A stretch of DNA of 33,290 nt from Dactylosporangium sp. (lineage in GTDB: Bacteria > Actinomycetota > Actinomycetes > Mycobacteriales > Micromonosporaceae): contig JAOPWA010000016.1 in assembly GCA_025965915.1 (NCBI GenBank), positions 1 through 33,290 of the forward strand. Direction: 5' to 3'. A program made the position numbers and the translations under genes. Shown here one piece after another: positions 7,323 through 14,418 of the stretch; position 1 is the stretch's first letter, and each line of letters begins with the position of its first letter. Under the pieces are notes generated by a model. The model had not been told where the DNA came from. It did no database searches and was given only the letters and a program-made list of their open reading frames with translations.

Positions 7323-9410
7323 CTACCCGCTCCCTCCGAGGGCGATCTCGTTGCTCGGCCTCGGGAAATTCAGGTACGGCTGTCCGCGCAGCGCCGTGGC
7401 CAGCGTACTCGCCACCGCCCTGTTGACCTGCGCCGAAGTCCCGACGTCGAGGTAGTCCTGCGGATTGTCCGGGTTGGTCGCCATCCCGGCCGCCGCAAGC
7501 TGCGGGGTGAACCCGACGAACGTCTCGGTCGCACCGTTGTCCGAACTCCCGGTCTTGCCGGCGACCGGCCGGCTGCCGAGGATCGTGGAAACGTCCGGCG
7601 CGGTAGCGCCGTCGCACTTGCCGTACGCGGACTGCTGGCCGACCGGGCATCGGGCCGCGTCGGCGGCCGCGGCGGCCACATCCGCACTGACCGCCCGGCG
7701 GCAGGCGGGATCGGCCGCCGGGACCCGGTGCCCGGCCGCGTCGGTGATCGAGGTGACCGGCAACGGGGCGCAGTAGGTGCCGCCCGCTGCGACGGTCGCG
7801 TACGCGTTGGCCAGGTCCAGCGGCGTGGTGTCCGTCACGCCGAGCGTGAACGAGCCCCACGAGTCTGGTTGCGCGGCCAGCGCCGCATCGCTCGGGGCGC
7901 GGAAGGTGATCCCCAGACGCTTCGCCATGGCCACGGCGTTCTGCGGGCCGACCTGCTCCTCCAACCACACGAAGTACGTGTTGACCGAGCGCCCGTACCC
8001 ACCCCACATGGTCCGGTTGCCGCCCATCGAGCCCGGGTTTGCGTCGACCGGACACCAGTACCCGTCGCAACTACCGGGGCCGCTGGCCGGCCACTGCGTC
8101 ACGAACGGGGACCGTACGTTGAAGCTGGTGTTCAACGGCCGGCCCGCCGACAGCGCTGCCAGCATCGTGAACAGCTTGAACGTCGAGCCGGCCTGGTAGC
8201 CGGTCACGCCGCCACCGCCCGCCACCAGTTGGTTGACGGTGTTCGGGTAGTTCCTGCCCTGGGGGTTGGCGTCCAGACTGTAGTGCCGGTTGACCGCCAT
8301 GGCCGTGACCCGGCCGGTGCCGGGTTGGACCACGGCCATCGGCAGCGCGCGTGGATTGTTGTACCCGTAGATGGACAGGGACTGCTGCTGCGCGGCGGCC
8401 TGGGTGTTCGGGTCCAGCGACGTGACGATGGTGTACCCGCCCTGCTTCAGCAACTGTTGCCGGTCCGCGACCGTGGTGCCGAACTGCGGCTGGGCATCCC
8501 ACCACCGGAGGAAGTAGTCGCAGAAGAAGCCCCAGTCGTGCTGGCCGCCCGCCGACGCGGTGCAGTCGTTGGGTTGCTGGACCGGGTGTAGCGTCAACGG
8601 CTCGGCCTTGGTCGCCGCGGCCAACCCGACAGGGATGAACTTCATCTTGGCCATCGCGTCGAGGACGTACGAGCGGCGGCCGAGCGCCGCGGCGCGGTCT
8701 CCGCCGACCGGGTTGTACACGTCCGGCGACTGGACCAGGCCGGCCAGCAGCGCCGCTTCGGCAAGAGTCAGTTGACTCGCCGGCTTATTGAAGTAGCTCT
8801 CGCTGGCCGCGTCGATGCCGTACGCGCCGTTGCCGAAGTAGGCGATGTTGAGATACCGGTCGAGGATCTCGCCCTTGGACAGCTTCTTCTCCAGCGCACC
8901 CGCGTACCGGATCTCCTGGAGCTTGCGGGTCGGTGTGCTGGCGGTGGCGTCCTGGCGCTGCTGCGGAGTCAGCGTGGGGTCGTTCTTGAGCACGTTGCGC
9001 ACGTACTGCATCGTCAGCGTGGACGCGCCTTGCGCGGCTCGGCCGCTGCCGGCGTCGGAGACCAGCGCACGGAGCAGGCTTCTGACGTCGACCCCGCCGT
9101 GCTGGTAGAACCGGGTATCCTCGGCCGCGACCATGGCCTGCTGCATGACCGGCGCGATGTCCGACAGGCCGACGTCGTGGCGGTTCTGGTCATAGAACGT
9201 GGTGATCAGGGTCTTGCCGTCGGCCGCGTAGACGTACGAGGTCTGCTGGTTTTGGGCCGCCTTCAGATCTCTGGGCAGATCGACGTACCAGGACGTGGCG
9301 TCCCCCACGACGGTCCCCACCAGCGCCGCGCTGGGAAACGCCGCGGCAGCGAGCACCGCCCCACCCACCACGCCACACACAAGCAACGTCACAATCGCCC
9401 TGACACGCAC
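7323..9410 (-). CDS. Class A penicillin-binding protein (glycosyltransferase/transpeptidase)
   Basis: 695 residues from GTG with AAAGGTGA upstream. One N-terminal membrane anchor (about 5-33) places the rest outside the cell. The GT51 glycosyltransferase domain (about 75-260) has the catalytic E97-D98 in AAEDTRFYQHGG and the GASTLTMQYVRN motif (128-139), and it polymerises lipid II. The transpeptidase domain has S409-T-F-K412, S475-V-N477 and K619-T-G621, the complete set for cross-linking and beta-lactam binding. There is no PASTA domain and no long C-terminal tail. The gene is divergent from an LCP gene across 217 bases, so the two neighbours both build wall polymers. It is PonA-like; which numbered paralogue it is cannot be told. 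Confidence 0.95.
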   Translation of the reverse strand: MRVRAIVTLLVCGVVGGAVLAAAAFPSAALVGTVVGDATSWYVDLPRDLKAAQNQQTSYVYAADGKTLITTFYDQNRHDVGLSDIAPVMQQAMVAAEDTRFYQHGGVDVRSLLRALVSDAGSGRAAQGASTLTMQYVRNVLKNDPTLTPQQRQDATASTPTRKLQEIRYAGALEKKLSKGEILDRYLNIAYFGNGAYGIDAASESYFNKPASQLTLAEAALLAGLVQSPDVYNPVGGDRAAALGRRSYVLDAMAKMKFIPVGLAAATKAEPLTLHPVQQPNDCTASAGGQHDWGFFCDYFLRWWDAQPQFGTTVADRQQLLKQGGYTIVTSLDPNTQAAAQQQSLSIYGYNNPRALPMAVVQPGTGRVTAMAVNRHYSLDANPQGRNYPNTVNQLVAGGGGVTGYQAGSTFKLFTMLAALSAGRPLNTSFNVRSPFVTQWPASGPGSCDGYWCPVDANPGSMGGNRTMWGGYGRSVNTYFVWLEEQVGPQNAVAMAKRLGITFRAPSDAALAAQPDSWGSFTLGVTDTTPLDLANAYATVAAGGTYCAPLPVTSITDAAGHRVPAADPACRRAVSADVAAAAADAARCPVGQQSAYGKCDGATAPDVSTILGSRPVAGKTGSSDNGATETFVGFTPQLAAAGMATNPDNPQDYLDVGTSAQVNRAVASTLATALRGQPYLNFPRPSNEIALGGSG

Positions 9411-9627
9411 CTATTCACCTTTGCCGCCCAAACGCGTGTCGCCCAATACAACACCCGATTCTCAGCAGCTTCCTAGCGCATTGTCAGCTTCGCATCGGTC
9501 TCTTGTAGCAGAAAAGGAACAAAGCTCCCGCAGACTCATAGGCGCCTCCCAGTCTGTCTCACAGTCGCTCACAGCTTGCTGATCTACGTTCGGATAGGCA
9601 GCAGGCGGGTGAGCACGAGGAGGGCCG
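9411..9627. promoter_or_regulatory. Divergent promoter region between PBP and LCP genes
   Basis: 217 bases without a gene, carrying promoters for both directions. The LCP side ends with a strong ribosome site (GAGGAGGG, five bases before ATG). The middle part (about 9465-9590) is less GC-rich than the flanks, as expected for promoters. No clear palindrome was found. Confidence 0.4.
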
Positions 9628-10674
9628 ATGGGACGGCGATGGCCACGGGTGGTGATCGGTGCCGCCGTGGCGGTGGTACTGGTCGCCGTGGGCGGCGTCG
9701 CCGCGGCCTGGATGTACGGGCGCTCGGTCAACGCCGGTCTCACCCGCACGAACGCGTTCAGCGCGGTGCCCAACGGCTTGTCCAACGGATCGCCGAGCGG
9801 ATTGCCCAGCCCTCGGCCCATCATGACGGTCGCCAACGCGATGAACATCCTTGTCCTCGGCAGTGATTCACGCAATCCGGACAACACCGCGGGCACGCGT
9901 AGCGACACGATGATGCTTCTCCACCTCGACGCCAACCACCGGCACGCCTACGTGATCTCGATCCCGCGCGATACCTGGGTTTACGTCCCGGCGTCGTCCG
10001 ACGGTCGCAACGGCAACACCATGGCGAAGATCAACGCGGCGTACACGTGGGGCGGCACCCCGTTGGCCGTACAGACCGTCGAGGCCTTCACCGGGGTACA
10101 TGTCGATCACGTCGTGCTCATCGACTTCGCTGGCTTCCAGCAGGTCGTCGACGCCCTGGGCGGCGTCGACATGACCGTGGACCAAACGATCACCTCGATC
10201 TTCGCGCCGCACCGCACCTTCGCGCAGGGGCAGCGGCATTTCACCGGCGCCGAGGCGCTGGACTATGTCCGCCAGCGCTACCAGTTCGCCGACGGGGACT
10301 TCACCCGCGAGCGGCACCAACAGCAGTTCCTCAAAGCGTTACTGGACAAGGCGACCACCATGGGCACGCTGTCCGACGTGGGCAAGCTGAACGGTTTCCT
10401 GCGTGCGGTGACCAAGTCGATCACCGTCGACGAGAACTTCGATCTGGTCGATGTCGCGATGCAGGTGCGGCACCTGCGCAGCGCTGACATCACTTCGCTG
10501 AGCAGCCCGAGCGCCGGCACCGGTTGGGAGGGCGACCAGAGCGTGGTGCACGCCGACCCGGTCCGGACCCAGGCGCTGTACGGGGCCGTCCGCACCGATA
10601 CGGTCGCGCAGTGGCTGACGACCACCTCGGGGAGCCCGTCGCCGTCGGTAAGCCCGGCACCGTCGACCGGCTGA
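9628..10674 (+). CDS. LytR-CpsA-Psr (LCP) family cell-wall glycopolymer ligase
   Basis: 348 residues with a strong ribosome site. A single N-terminal membrane helix (about 8-28) anchors an extracytoplasmic LCP domain (about 72-290). LCP enzymes move undecaprenyl-linked polymers such as teichoic acids or arabinogalactan onto peptidoglycan. Family motifs are clear: LGSDSR (77-82), RSDTMML (91-97), SIPRDTWV (111-118) and KINAAY (134-139). A later segment, YVRQRYQFADGDFTRERHQQ, gives the conserved Arg cluster that contacts the pyrophosphate. The tail after about 325 is Ser/Pro/Thr-rich. It is divergent from the class A PBP. The long opposite-strand frame overlapping its 3' third is probably read-through of the neighbouring minus-strand gene. 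Confidence 0.94.
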   Translation: MGRRWPRVVIGAAVAVVLVAVGGVAAAWMYGRSVNAGLTRTNAFSAVPNGLSNGSPSGLPSPRPIMTVANAMNILVLGSDSRNPDNTAGTRSDTMMLLHLDANHRHAYVISIPRDTWVYVPASSDGRNGNTMAKINAAYTWGGTPLAVQTVEAFTGVHVDHVVLIDFAGFQQVVDALGGVDMTVDQTITSIFAPHRTFAQGQRHFTGAEALDYVRQRYQFADGDFTRERHQQQFLKALLDKATTMGTLSDVGKLNGFLRAVTKSITVDENFDLVDVAMQVRHLRSADITSLSSPSAGTGWEGDQSVVHADPVRTQALYGAVRTDTVAQWLTTTSGSPSPSVSPAPSTG

Positions 10675-11636
10675 CCGCGACCGACTACCGAGTACCGACC
10701 CCCATCACCCGCCTCCGCAGGCGCCGCGAACGCCACCCGATCGTCGGCGCCAACCCGGTCCCCCGGGTTACGGCCGGTCTTCCGATCGGGTGCGGTGCTC
10801 CTGACCACGGGTCGGGAAAGGGCGGGTCGAGAAGGGGCGGACCTGCGGCCGTCGCAGGGTGGGCGCGACGGCCCAATGGGAGCCGGACCGCCAGCGCCGA
10901 CGTGCTCGCCGACGGCGGCGTCGGCCGAGCGGTCACGGCCGGCGCGCCAGTGCCGCGGCCCAGACGGATCGGATGCCTGGTGGACGCCAGGGGGCGCTGG
11001 CGCCTGCCCGGAACGCGGGCCCGCATCCAGCGAGACGGCGCTGCGCACTTCGAGGTCCGGCCCCGGCTCGATGGCGACCGGCTCGACGGCAGGAAGGACG
11101 ACACCAACAAGCGGACCGACCATCGGCCGAGCGGCGTCGAGCACCGGGCCCAGCGTGGGGCGCACGACGTCGACGACCGGGCGCGTCACGGACTCAACCA
11201 GGTCGGCCACCAGCGTTACCGCCCCGCCGGTGCTCTCACCCACCGCTCCTCGCACCAACGCCGATAGAGTCGACGGCTCGGTTGCCCTGACGCTCGGCGC
11301 CGTGCGGGTCGGCTGGGGCCCGCTGGCCCGTCGGCCCGGTTCGGCCATCGTCGCCTTTCCGGCCTCCACGCTGCGCGCATCGTCGCTTCTGGCTGGCTCC
11401 AGCTTCCACGCCGTCGTCTGCTCGTCGCTCGACGATGAGGAAGGCGGCAGCACGGTATCGACGACAACTCCGGCGGTGTCGAGCAACTCGCCGATGACGC
11501 TGGGTCGGGGCTTGTCGTTGGCGTACGCGACGTCCGCCGCGATCGCGTTCCACACTGCCCAGGCGCCCATCACTCCGCCAATCAGCAGCACTCCGCGCAG
11601 CGTCGCCTTAGTGACTCGTCGGCCGCGACGCTGCAT
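10278..11636 (-). CDS. Secreted hypothetical protein, Val/Pro-rich repeats; 3' end uncertain
   Basis: The ATG at 11636 follows GGGAGGTG. The first 40 residues form a signal sequence or anchor (basic start, LRGVLLIGGVMGAWAVW core, then VAYA). From about residue 145 there are imperfect repeats of the type VVDVVRPTLGPVLDAARP. I do not recognise the family, although similar small secreted proteins with repeated V-x-P-x-x-x-P-V are common near actinomycete cell-surface genes. The frame that starts correctly runs on to 10278, which would overlap 397 bases of the LCP gene on the other strand. An alternative frame ends at 10685, just after the LCP stop. A frameshift somewhere between about 10700 and 11000 (natural or sequencing) would resolve this. 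Start and N-terminal half are fairly sure; the C-terminus is not. Confidence 0.55.
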   Translation of the reverse strand: MQRRGRRVTKATLRGVLLIGGVMGAWAVWNAIAADVAYANDKPRPSVIGELLDTAGVVVDTVLPPSSSSSDEQTTAWKLEPARSDDARSVEAGKATMAEPGRRASGPQPTRTAPSVRATEPSTLSALVRGAVGESTGGAVTLVADLVESVTRPVVDVVRPTLGPVLDAARPMVGPLVGVVLPAVEPVAIEPGPDLEVRSAVSLDAGPRSGQAPAPPGVHQASDPSGPRHWRAGRDRSADAAVGEHVGAGGPAPIGPSRPPCDGRRSAPSRPALSRPVVRSTAPDRKTGRNPGDRVGADDRVAFAAPAEAGDGGRYSVVGRGQPVDGAGLTDGDGLPEVVVSHCATVSVRTAPYSAWVRTGSACTTLWSPSQPVPALGLLSEVMSALRRCRTCIATSTRSKFSSTVIDLVTARRKPFSLPTSDSVPMVVALSSNALRNCCWCRSRVKSPSANW

Positions 11637-11783
11637 TGCGGGCACCTCCCGGGACCGCCCGCCCCCGGGATACCGCCCAGGAGCACAGGCCCAGATCTTC
11701 CCCTTCAGTGACGACACGGCTACAGCAGGTGAACACAGATTCGCATGATCTGAAACATGAACATTCCTTGAGTAAGGGTGTCC

Positions 11784-11990
11784 TGTGTGCACCACCGCGC
11801 CACGCTTGGCGTAGGGGCTCACCACCAGCGTGGGGTTGCGGTGCCTGTCGACGTGGTCGACGCCGTTCTGCGAGTCGTCCTCCACGATGAAGATCGCGGT
11901 GTTCTTCCAGTACGAGCTGTGCGAAATCGTGTCCACGATCCGGCCCAGGGCCAGGTCGTTGTCGGCGACGTGCGCGGACGGCGTAGGCGC
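11784..11990 (-). pseudogene. Relic of a phosphoesterase (PF04185-like), C-terminal part only
   Basis: About 69 codons read SAHVADNDLALGRIVDTIS, then YWKNTAIFIVEDDSQNGVD, then HVDRHRNPTLVVSPYAKRG and AVVHT. This is typical of the metal-binding C-terminal part of the phosphoesterase / alkaline-phosphatase superfamily (D-N-D, E-D-D-S and the H-V-D-x-H-R motif). Similarity ends abruptly at 11784, and no N-terminal three-quarters precede it. Upstream there is only a short Pro-rich segment and the terminator hairpin of the next operon. The frame is still open, which suggests loss by deletion rather than long decay. It has no credible start codon. Confidence 0.7.
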
Positions 11991-12039
11991 GTCCGGCGAG
12001 CTGACCTCGGCTTGCTCTCCGGTCGTGCTGGGATGTGCT

Positions 12040-12071
12040 GGCTGGCCTGCGCCTGCGGGCGCAGGCCAGCC
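12040..12071 (-). terminator. Strong terminator hairpin of the copper-type operon
   Basis: A perfect 14-base inverted repeat (GGCTGGCCTGCGCC at 12040-12053, GGCGCAGGCCAGCC at 12058-12071) with a 4-base loop, beginning 32 bases after the stop codon of the last gene of the four-gene minus-strand operon. It lacks a U-run, as is usual for terminators in GC-rich actinomycetes. Confidence 0.7.
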
Positions 12072-12102
12072 GATAGGGCCTTGGCGGGACCGTGACCGAG
12101 GT

Positions 12103-12675
12103 TCAGACCGTGAGCGGTTGGCGGCTGGGCTGGGTGCGCCGCCAGGCCACTACGAACAACACCATCAGGCCGAGCAGCGGCAGCGAACCGATCGTCCAGC
12201 TCAGCGCCAGCGGAGGCCCGGGCTGGTTGAGCACCGTCACTCCGGTCAGAGTGCCTTGCCCGTGTCCCTGTGGGCCGTCGATGGCGAACGTGAAGCTGTG
12301 GGCGCCAGGGGCGTTAAGGGCCTTCACGTCCAGGCCCCACGAGTCGGGTTTGCGGGGATGACGCACGAGGGGCGTGACATGTTCGTCGGATTTGACGCCG
12401 GGTCCGGACATGGTCAGAGACCCGGATTTACCCGCAATGCCCCCATCGGGCATGAAGGTGAAGTCCAGCGACTGCATGGCGCGAATCGGCCAGGTGGAGA
12501 ACCCGACGGTCACCGCGTAGGGGCCGGCCTGTACGTGTTCAGCGTGGACGATGTTGACGGGCGCGTACGCCATCGCGGGGGCGGCACCAACCAGGCTCAG
12601 TACGGTTGCCACCAGCGCCGCGACTGCCAGCCTGCGGAACCGGTTCGTTCGCGGTAGGCGGATTCGAGTGGTCAT
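12103..12675 (-). CDS. Exported protein with C-terminal membrane anchor, operon partner of PmoC-like protein
   Basis: 190 residues. The ATG overlaps the stop of the upstream gene (TGATG), which fixes the start. A signal peptide (about 1-36, ending AMA) releases a probable beta-sandwich domain (37-150). It opens with YAPVNIVHAEHVQAGPYAV, in which H44 and H47 lie close to the mature N-terminus. A C-terminal helix (about 160-178) followed by WRRTQ anchors it to the membrane with the domain outside. Similar small proteins are known to me only as hypotheticals beside FixH/YtkA-like genes. The His pair could bind a metal (inference). Position at the end of a four-gene coupled operon suggests it works with the 391-residue membrane protein. 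Confidence 0.85.
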   Translation of the reverse strand: MTTRIRLPRTNRFRRLAVAALVATVLSLVGAAPAMAYAPVNIVHAEHVQAGPYAVTVGFSTWPIRAMQSLDFTFMPDGGIAGKSGSLTMSGPGVKSDEHVTPLVRHPRKPDSWGLDVKALNAPGAHSFTFAIDGPQGHGQGTLTGVTVLNQPGPPLALSWTIGSLPLLGLMVLFVVAWRRTQPSRQPLTV

Positions 12676-13850
12676 CAGGCCCCCTTCGGGGTGGGCGCCA
12701 AAGCGTTCATCATGGCGGTGAACCGGCCGCCGAGGTAGCCGGCGAGGATGCCCAGCGGGAGTCCGATGATCGTGATCATCGCGATCGCCGCCGGAGCGAT
12801 GTTCGACGTGGGGTCGGTGAGGGCTCGCTGCAGTGGAAGACCGTCCGCGATGACCAGCCCCGCCACGCCGCCGGCCAGCAACAGGACTTTCCTGGCGTTG
12901 AGGTTGCGGGTACGGATCATCCCGAAGAGGATCTCGACGGCGACCGCCGCGACGATCAGGAACATCGGCATGGCGCCGGGGAGCTCTGGTGGCTGGGGTA
13001 CGAGCCCGTCGCGCAGCGGGAGCCCGGACGCGGCGGCGTAGACGTGTGCGGCCCAAGGGGAGAACCACCACAGGAACGCCTGCATGATCCCGAGCGCTGC
13101 GGCGATCGCGATGGCCGAACCCGGACGACGCAGAATGCCCGTGCCGATGATCAGCAGCAGCGGCGAGAAGAGGATGATCCCGAGGATCACCGGATCGACG
13201 GGCAGCGGAAGGTTACTCAACCCGTTGGCCGGGATGGGCGCGAAGGTGATCAGGATCGGGATCGACAGCACGACGCCGATTCGACCCCAGCGCTGCTCCC
13301 GCGCGGAGGCGAACACGATGACGCTGCCGACCATGGTGATCAAGATCGACAGGAACAGGGCCACGTGCGAGGGAGTGTTCAGCACCGCGTCGAAGCCGTA
13401 GATCGAGTGCCACTGGAGGTCGAGCAGGCCGTAGATCAGGAACGACGCCGCGCCGGTCCCGGAGACCAGGTAGCCCAGCGGTGCGGCGAAGGTGCCGCCG
13501 AACACGCGGACGGGCGTTCCACCGACCCTCCGTGGCAGGGGTCGACCGGCGCGCTGGGCGGAGGTGGCCAGCAGCACCATGACGAGGCTGGCGATCCCGG
13601 AAATCGCGCTACCGGAGTAGAGGAGGAGGTGGGGCAGAGTGAAGAAGGTGTCGGGGCCGACTTGTTTGTGCCACTCGATATCCCAGCTGAGGCCCACCGT
13701 GGTGATCGCCGTGCCGAGGAGCACGACATAGGCGCCGGCCCAGGCCGCGATACTCCCCGTGGCCGGTTGGCCTGCCGTGGTGGAACGTGCGGCGTCTGCC
13801 GGCGGGCCGGCGAGGCCGCCGGCCGCGTTGGGTGGTGCGGTCGTGCCCAT
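12675..13850 (-). CDS. Polytopic membrane protein with PmoC/AmoC-like duplicated copper motif
   Basis: 391 residues with about ten membrane helices after a 33-residue Ala/Gly/Pro-rich cytoplasmic start. Two similar elements stand out. DIEWHKQVGPDTFFTLPH (57-74) follows the first helix, and DLQWHSIYGFDAVLNTPSH (144-162) follows a later one; each is succeeded by another helix. The first has spacing D-x3-H-x12-H, the second D-x3-H-x13-H. These are the spacings of the CuC (Asp156, His160, His173) and CuD (Asn227, His231, His245) sites of PmoC from memory. The surrounding residues match too: PmoC has WHQTIVRDTDFTPSH at CuC. PmoC and AmoC end soon after CuD, whereas this protein has about 190 extra residues with further helices. 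No AmoA/PmoA is visible. It is coupled to the downstream gene by TGATG. Homology to the C subunit is my inference; catalytic function is unknown. Confidence 0.88.
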   Translation of the reverse strand: MGTTAPPNAAGGLAGPPADAARSTTAGQPATGSIAAWAGAYVVLLGTAITTVGLSWDIEWHKQVGPDTFFTLPHLLLYSGSAISGIASLVMVLLATSAQRAGRPLPRRVGGTPVRVFGGTFAAPLGYLVSGTGAASFLIYGLLDLQWHSIYGFDAVLNTPSHVALFLSILITMVGSVIVFASAREQRWGRIGVVLSIPILITFAPIPANGLSNLPLPVDPVILGIILFSPLLLIIGTGILRRPGSAIAIAAALGIMQAFLWWFSPWAAHVYAAASGLPLRDGLVPQPPELPGAMPMFLIVAAVAVEILFGMIRTRNLNARKVLLLAGGVAGLVIADGLPLQRALTDPTSNIAPAAIAMITIIGLPLGILAGYLGGRFTAMMNALAPTPKGA

Positions 13851-13941
13851 TACGGGTGTCCCTTCTTTCGTTCGTGATGCGACGGTCCGCGTGGGTGGGC
13901 GGAGGCTTACGGGCGGGGGCGGTGCGCTCGGGCGCGGGGTT

Positions 13942-14418
13942 TCAGCCGCTTACCGAAAGCGGCAGGGTGAGGTGGTCGGCACCGTTTGCGGCGTCGACGG
14001 ACAACTGCAGCTCCCAGGGGCCGGTCATCATCAGGGGCACCTGCGGGGCCCGATAGTGACCGTTCCCAACGGAGTCAGCGGAGACGGGCGGGGTGGCGTG
14101 GCCCATGAGCGGCATGATCGCCTCGAGCTCCACCGTGGCTCGGTCCACTGGGCCACCGGTGCGGTTGGTGAGGCCGATGTCGATGTCGGTGGCGCCCATC
14201 CGCGAGGTGCCGACGGTGGCGGTGACGACGTAGTGGGATGTGCCGGCGTGGAGCACGACGGGGCCGGGCGGTTTCGGCCACACCAGCCAGCCGAGGATTC
14301 CGACGACCACGATTGCGACGACGACGCTGTCAGCGAAGAGAACCCGGCGCGCGCGTTGTTGGGACCCGCCGCGGCTGGCAGGGTCGAGCGCCTGCGGGTT
14401 CGGCGTGGACGCGGTCAC
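13942..14418 (-). CDS. Membrane-anchored FixH/YtkA-like protein with Met/His motif
   Basis: 158 residues from GTG; the first four bases (GTGA) overlap the stop of the upstream gene. A cytoplasmic stretch of about 28 residues precedes one membrane helix (30-48). The exported domain (52-158) resembles FixH/YtkA-type beta-sandwiches. The key stretch is EAIMPLMGHATPP (M102, M105, H107), then GNGHYRAPQVPLMMTGPWEL (H121, M130, M131), which matches the usual M-P-x-M-G-H ... G-x-Y ... M-x-G-x-W-x-L pattern. Relatives are often copper- or cytochrome-oxidase-associated. The Met/His set could carry Cu(I), which is inference. 91 bases without a gene separate it from the membrane protein downstream; that gap may hold a ribosome site but no terminator was seen. 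Confidence 0.88.
   Translation of the reverse strand: MTASTPNPQALDPASRGGSQQRARRVLFADSVVVAIVVVGILGWLVWPKPPGPVVLHAGTSHYVVTATVGTSRMGATDIDIGLTNRTGGPVDRATVELEAIMPLMGHATPPVSADSVGNGHYRAPQVPLMMTGPWELQLSVDAANGADHLTLPLSVSG

Noticed and set aside
5661-8591. Very long plus-strand open frame (about 976 codons)
   Set aside because: It is antisense to the GH12 and PBP genes, is rich in Arg/Gly/Val, has no domain or ribosome site, and arises because GC-rich genes leave opposite frames open.
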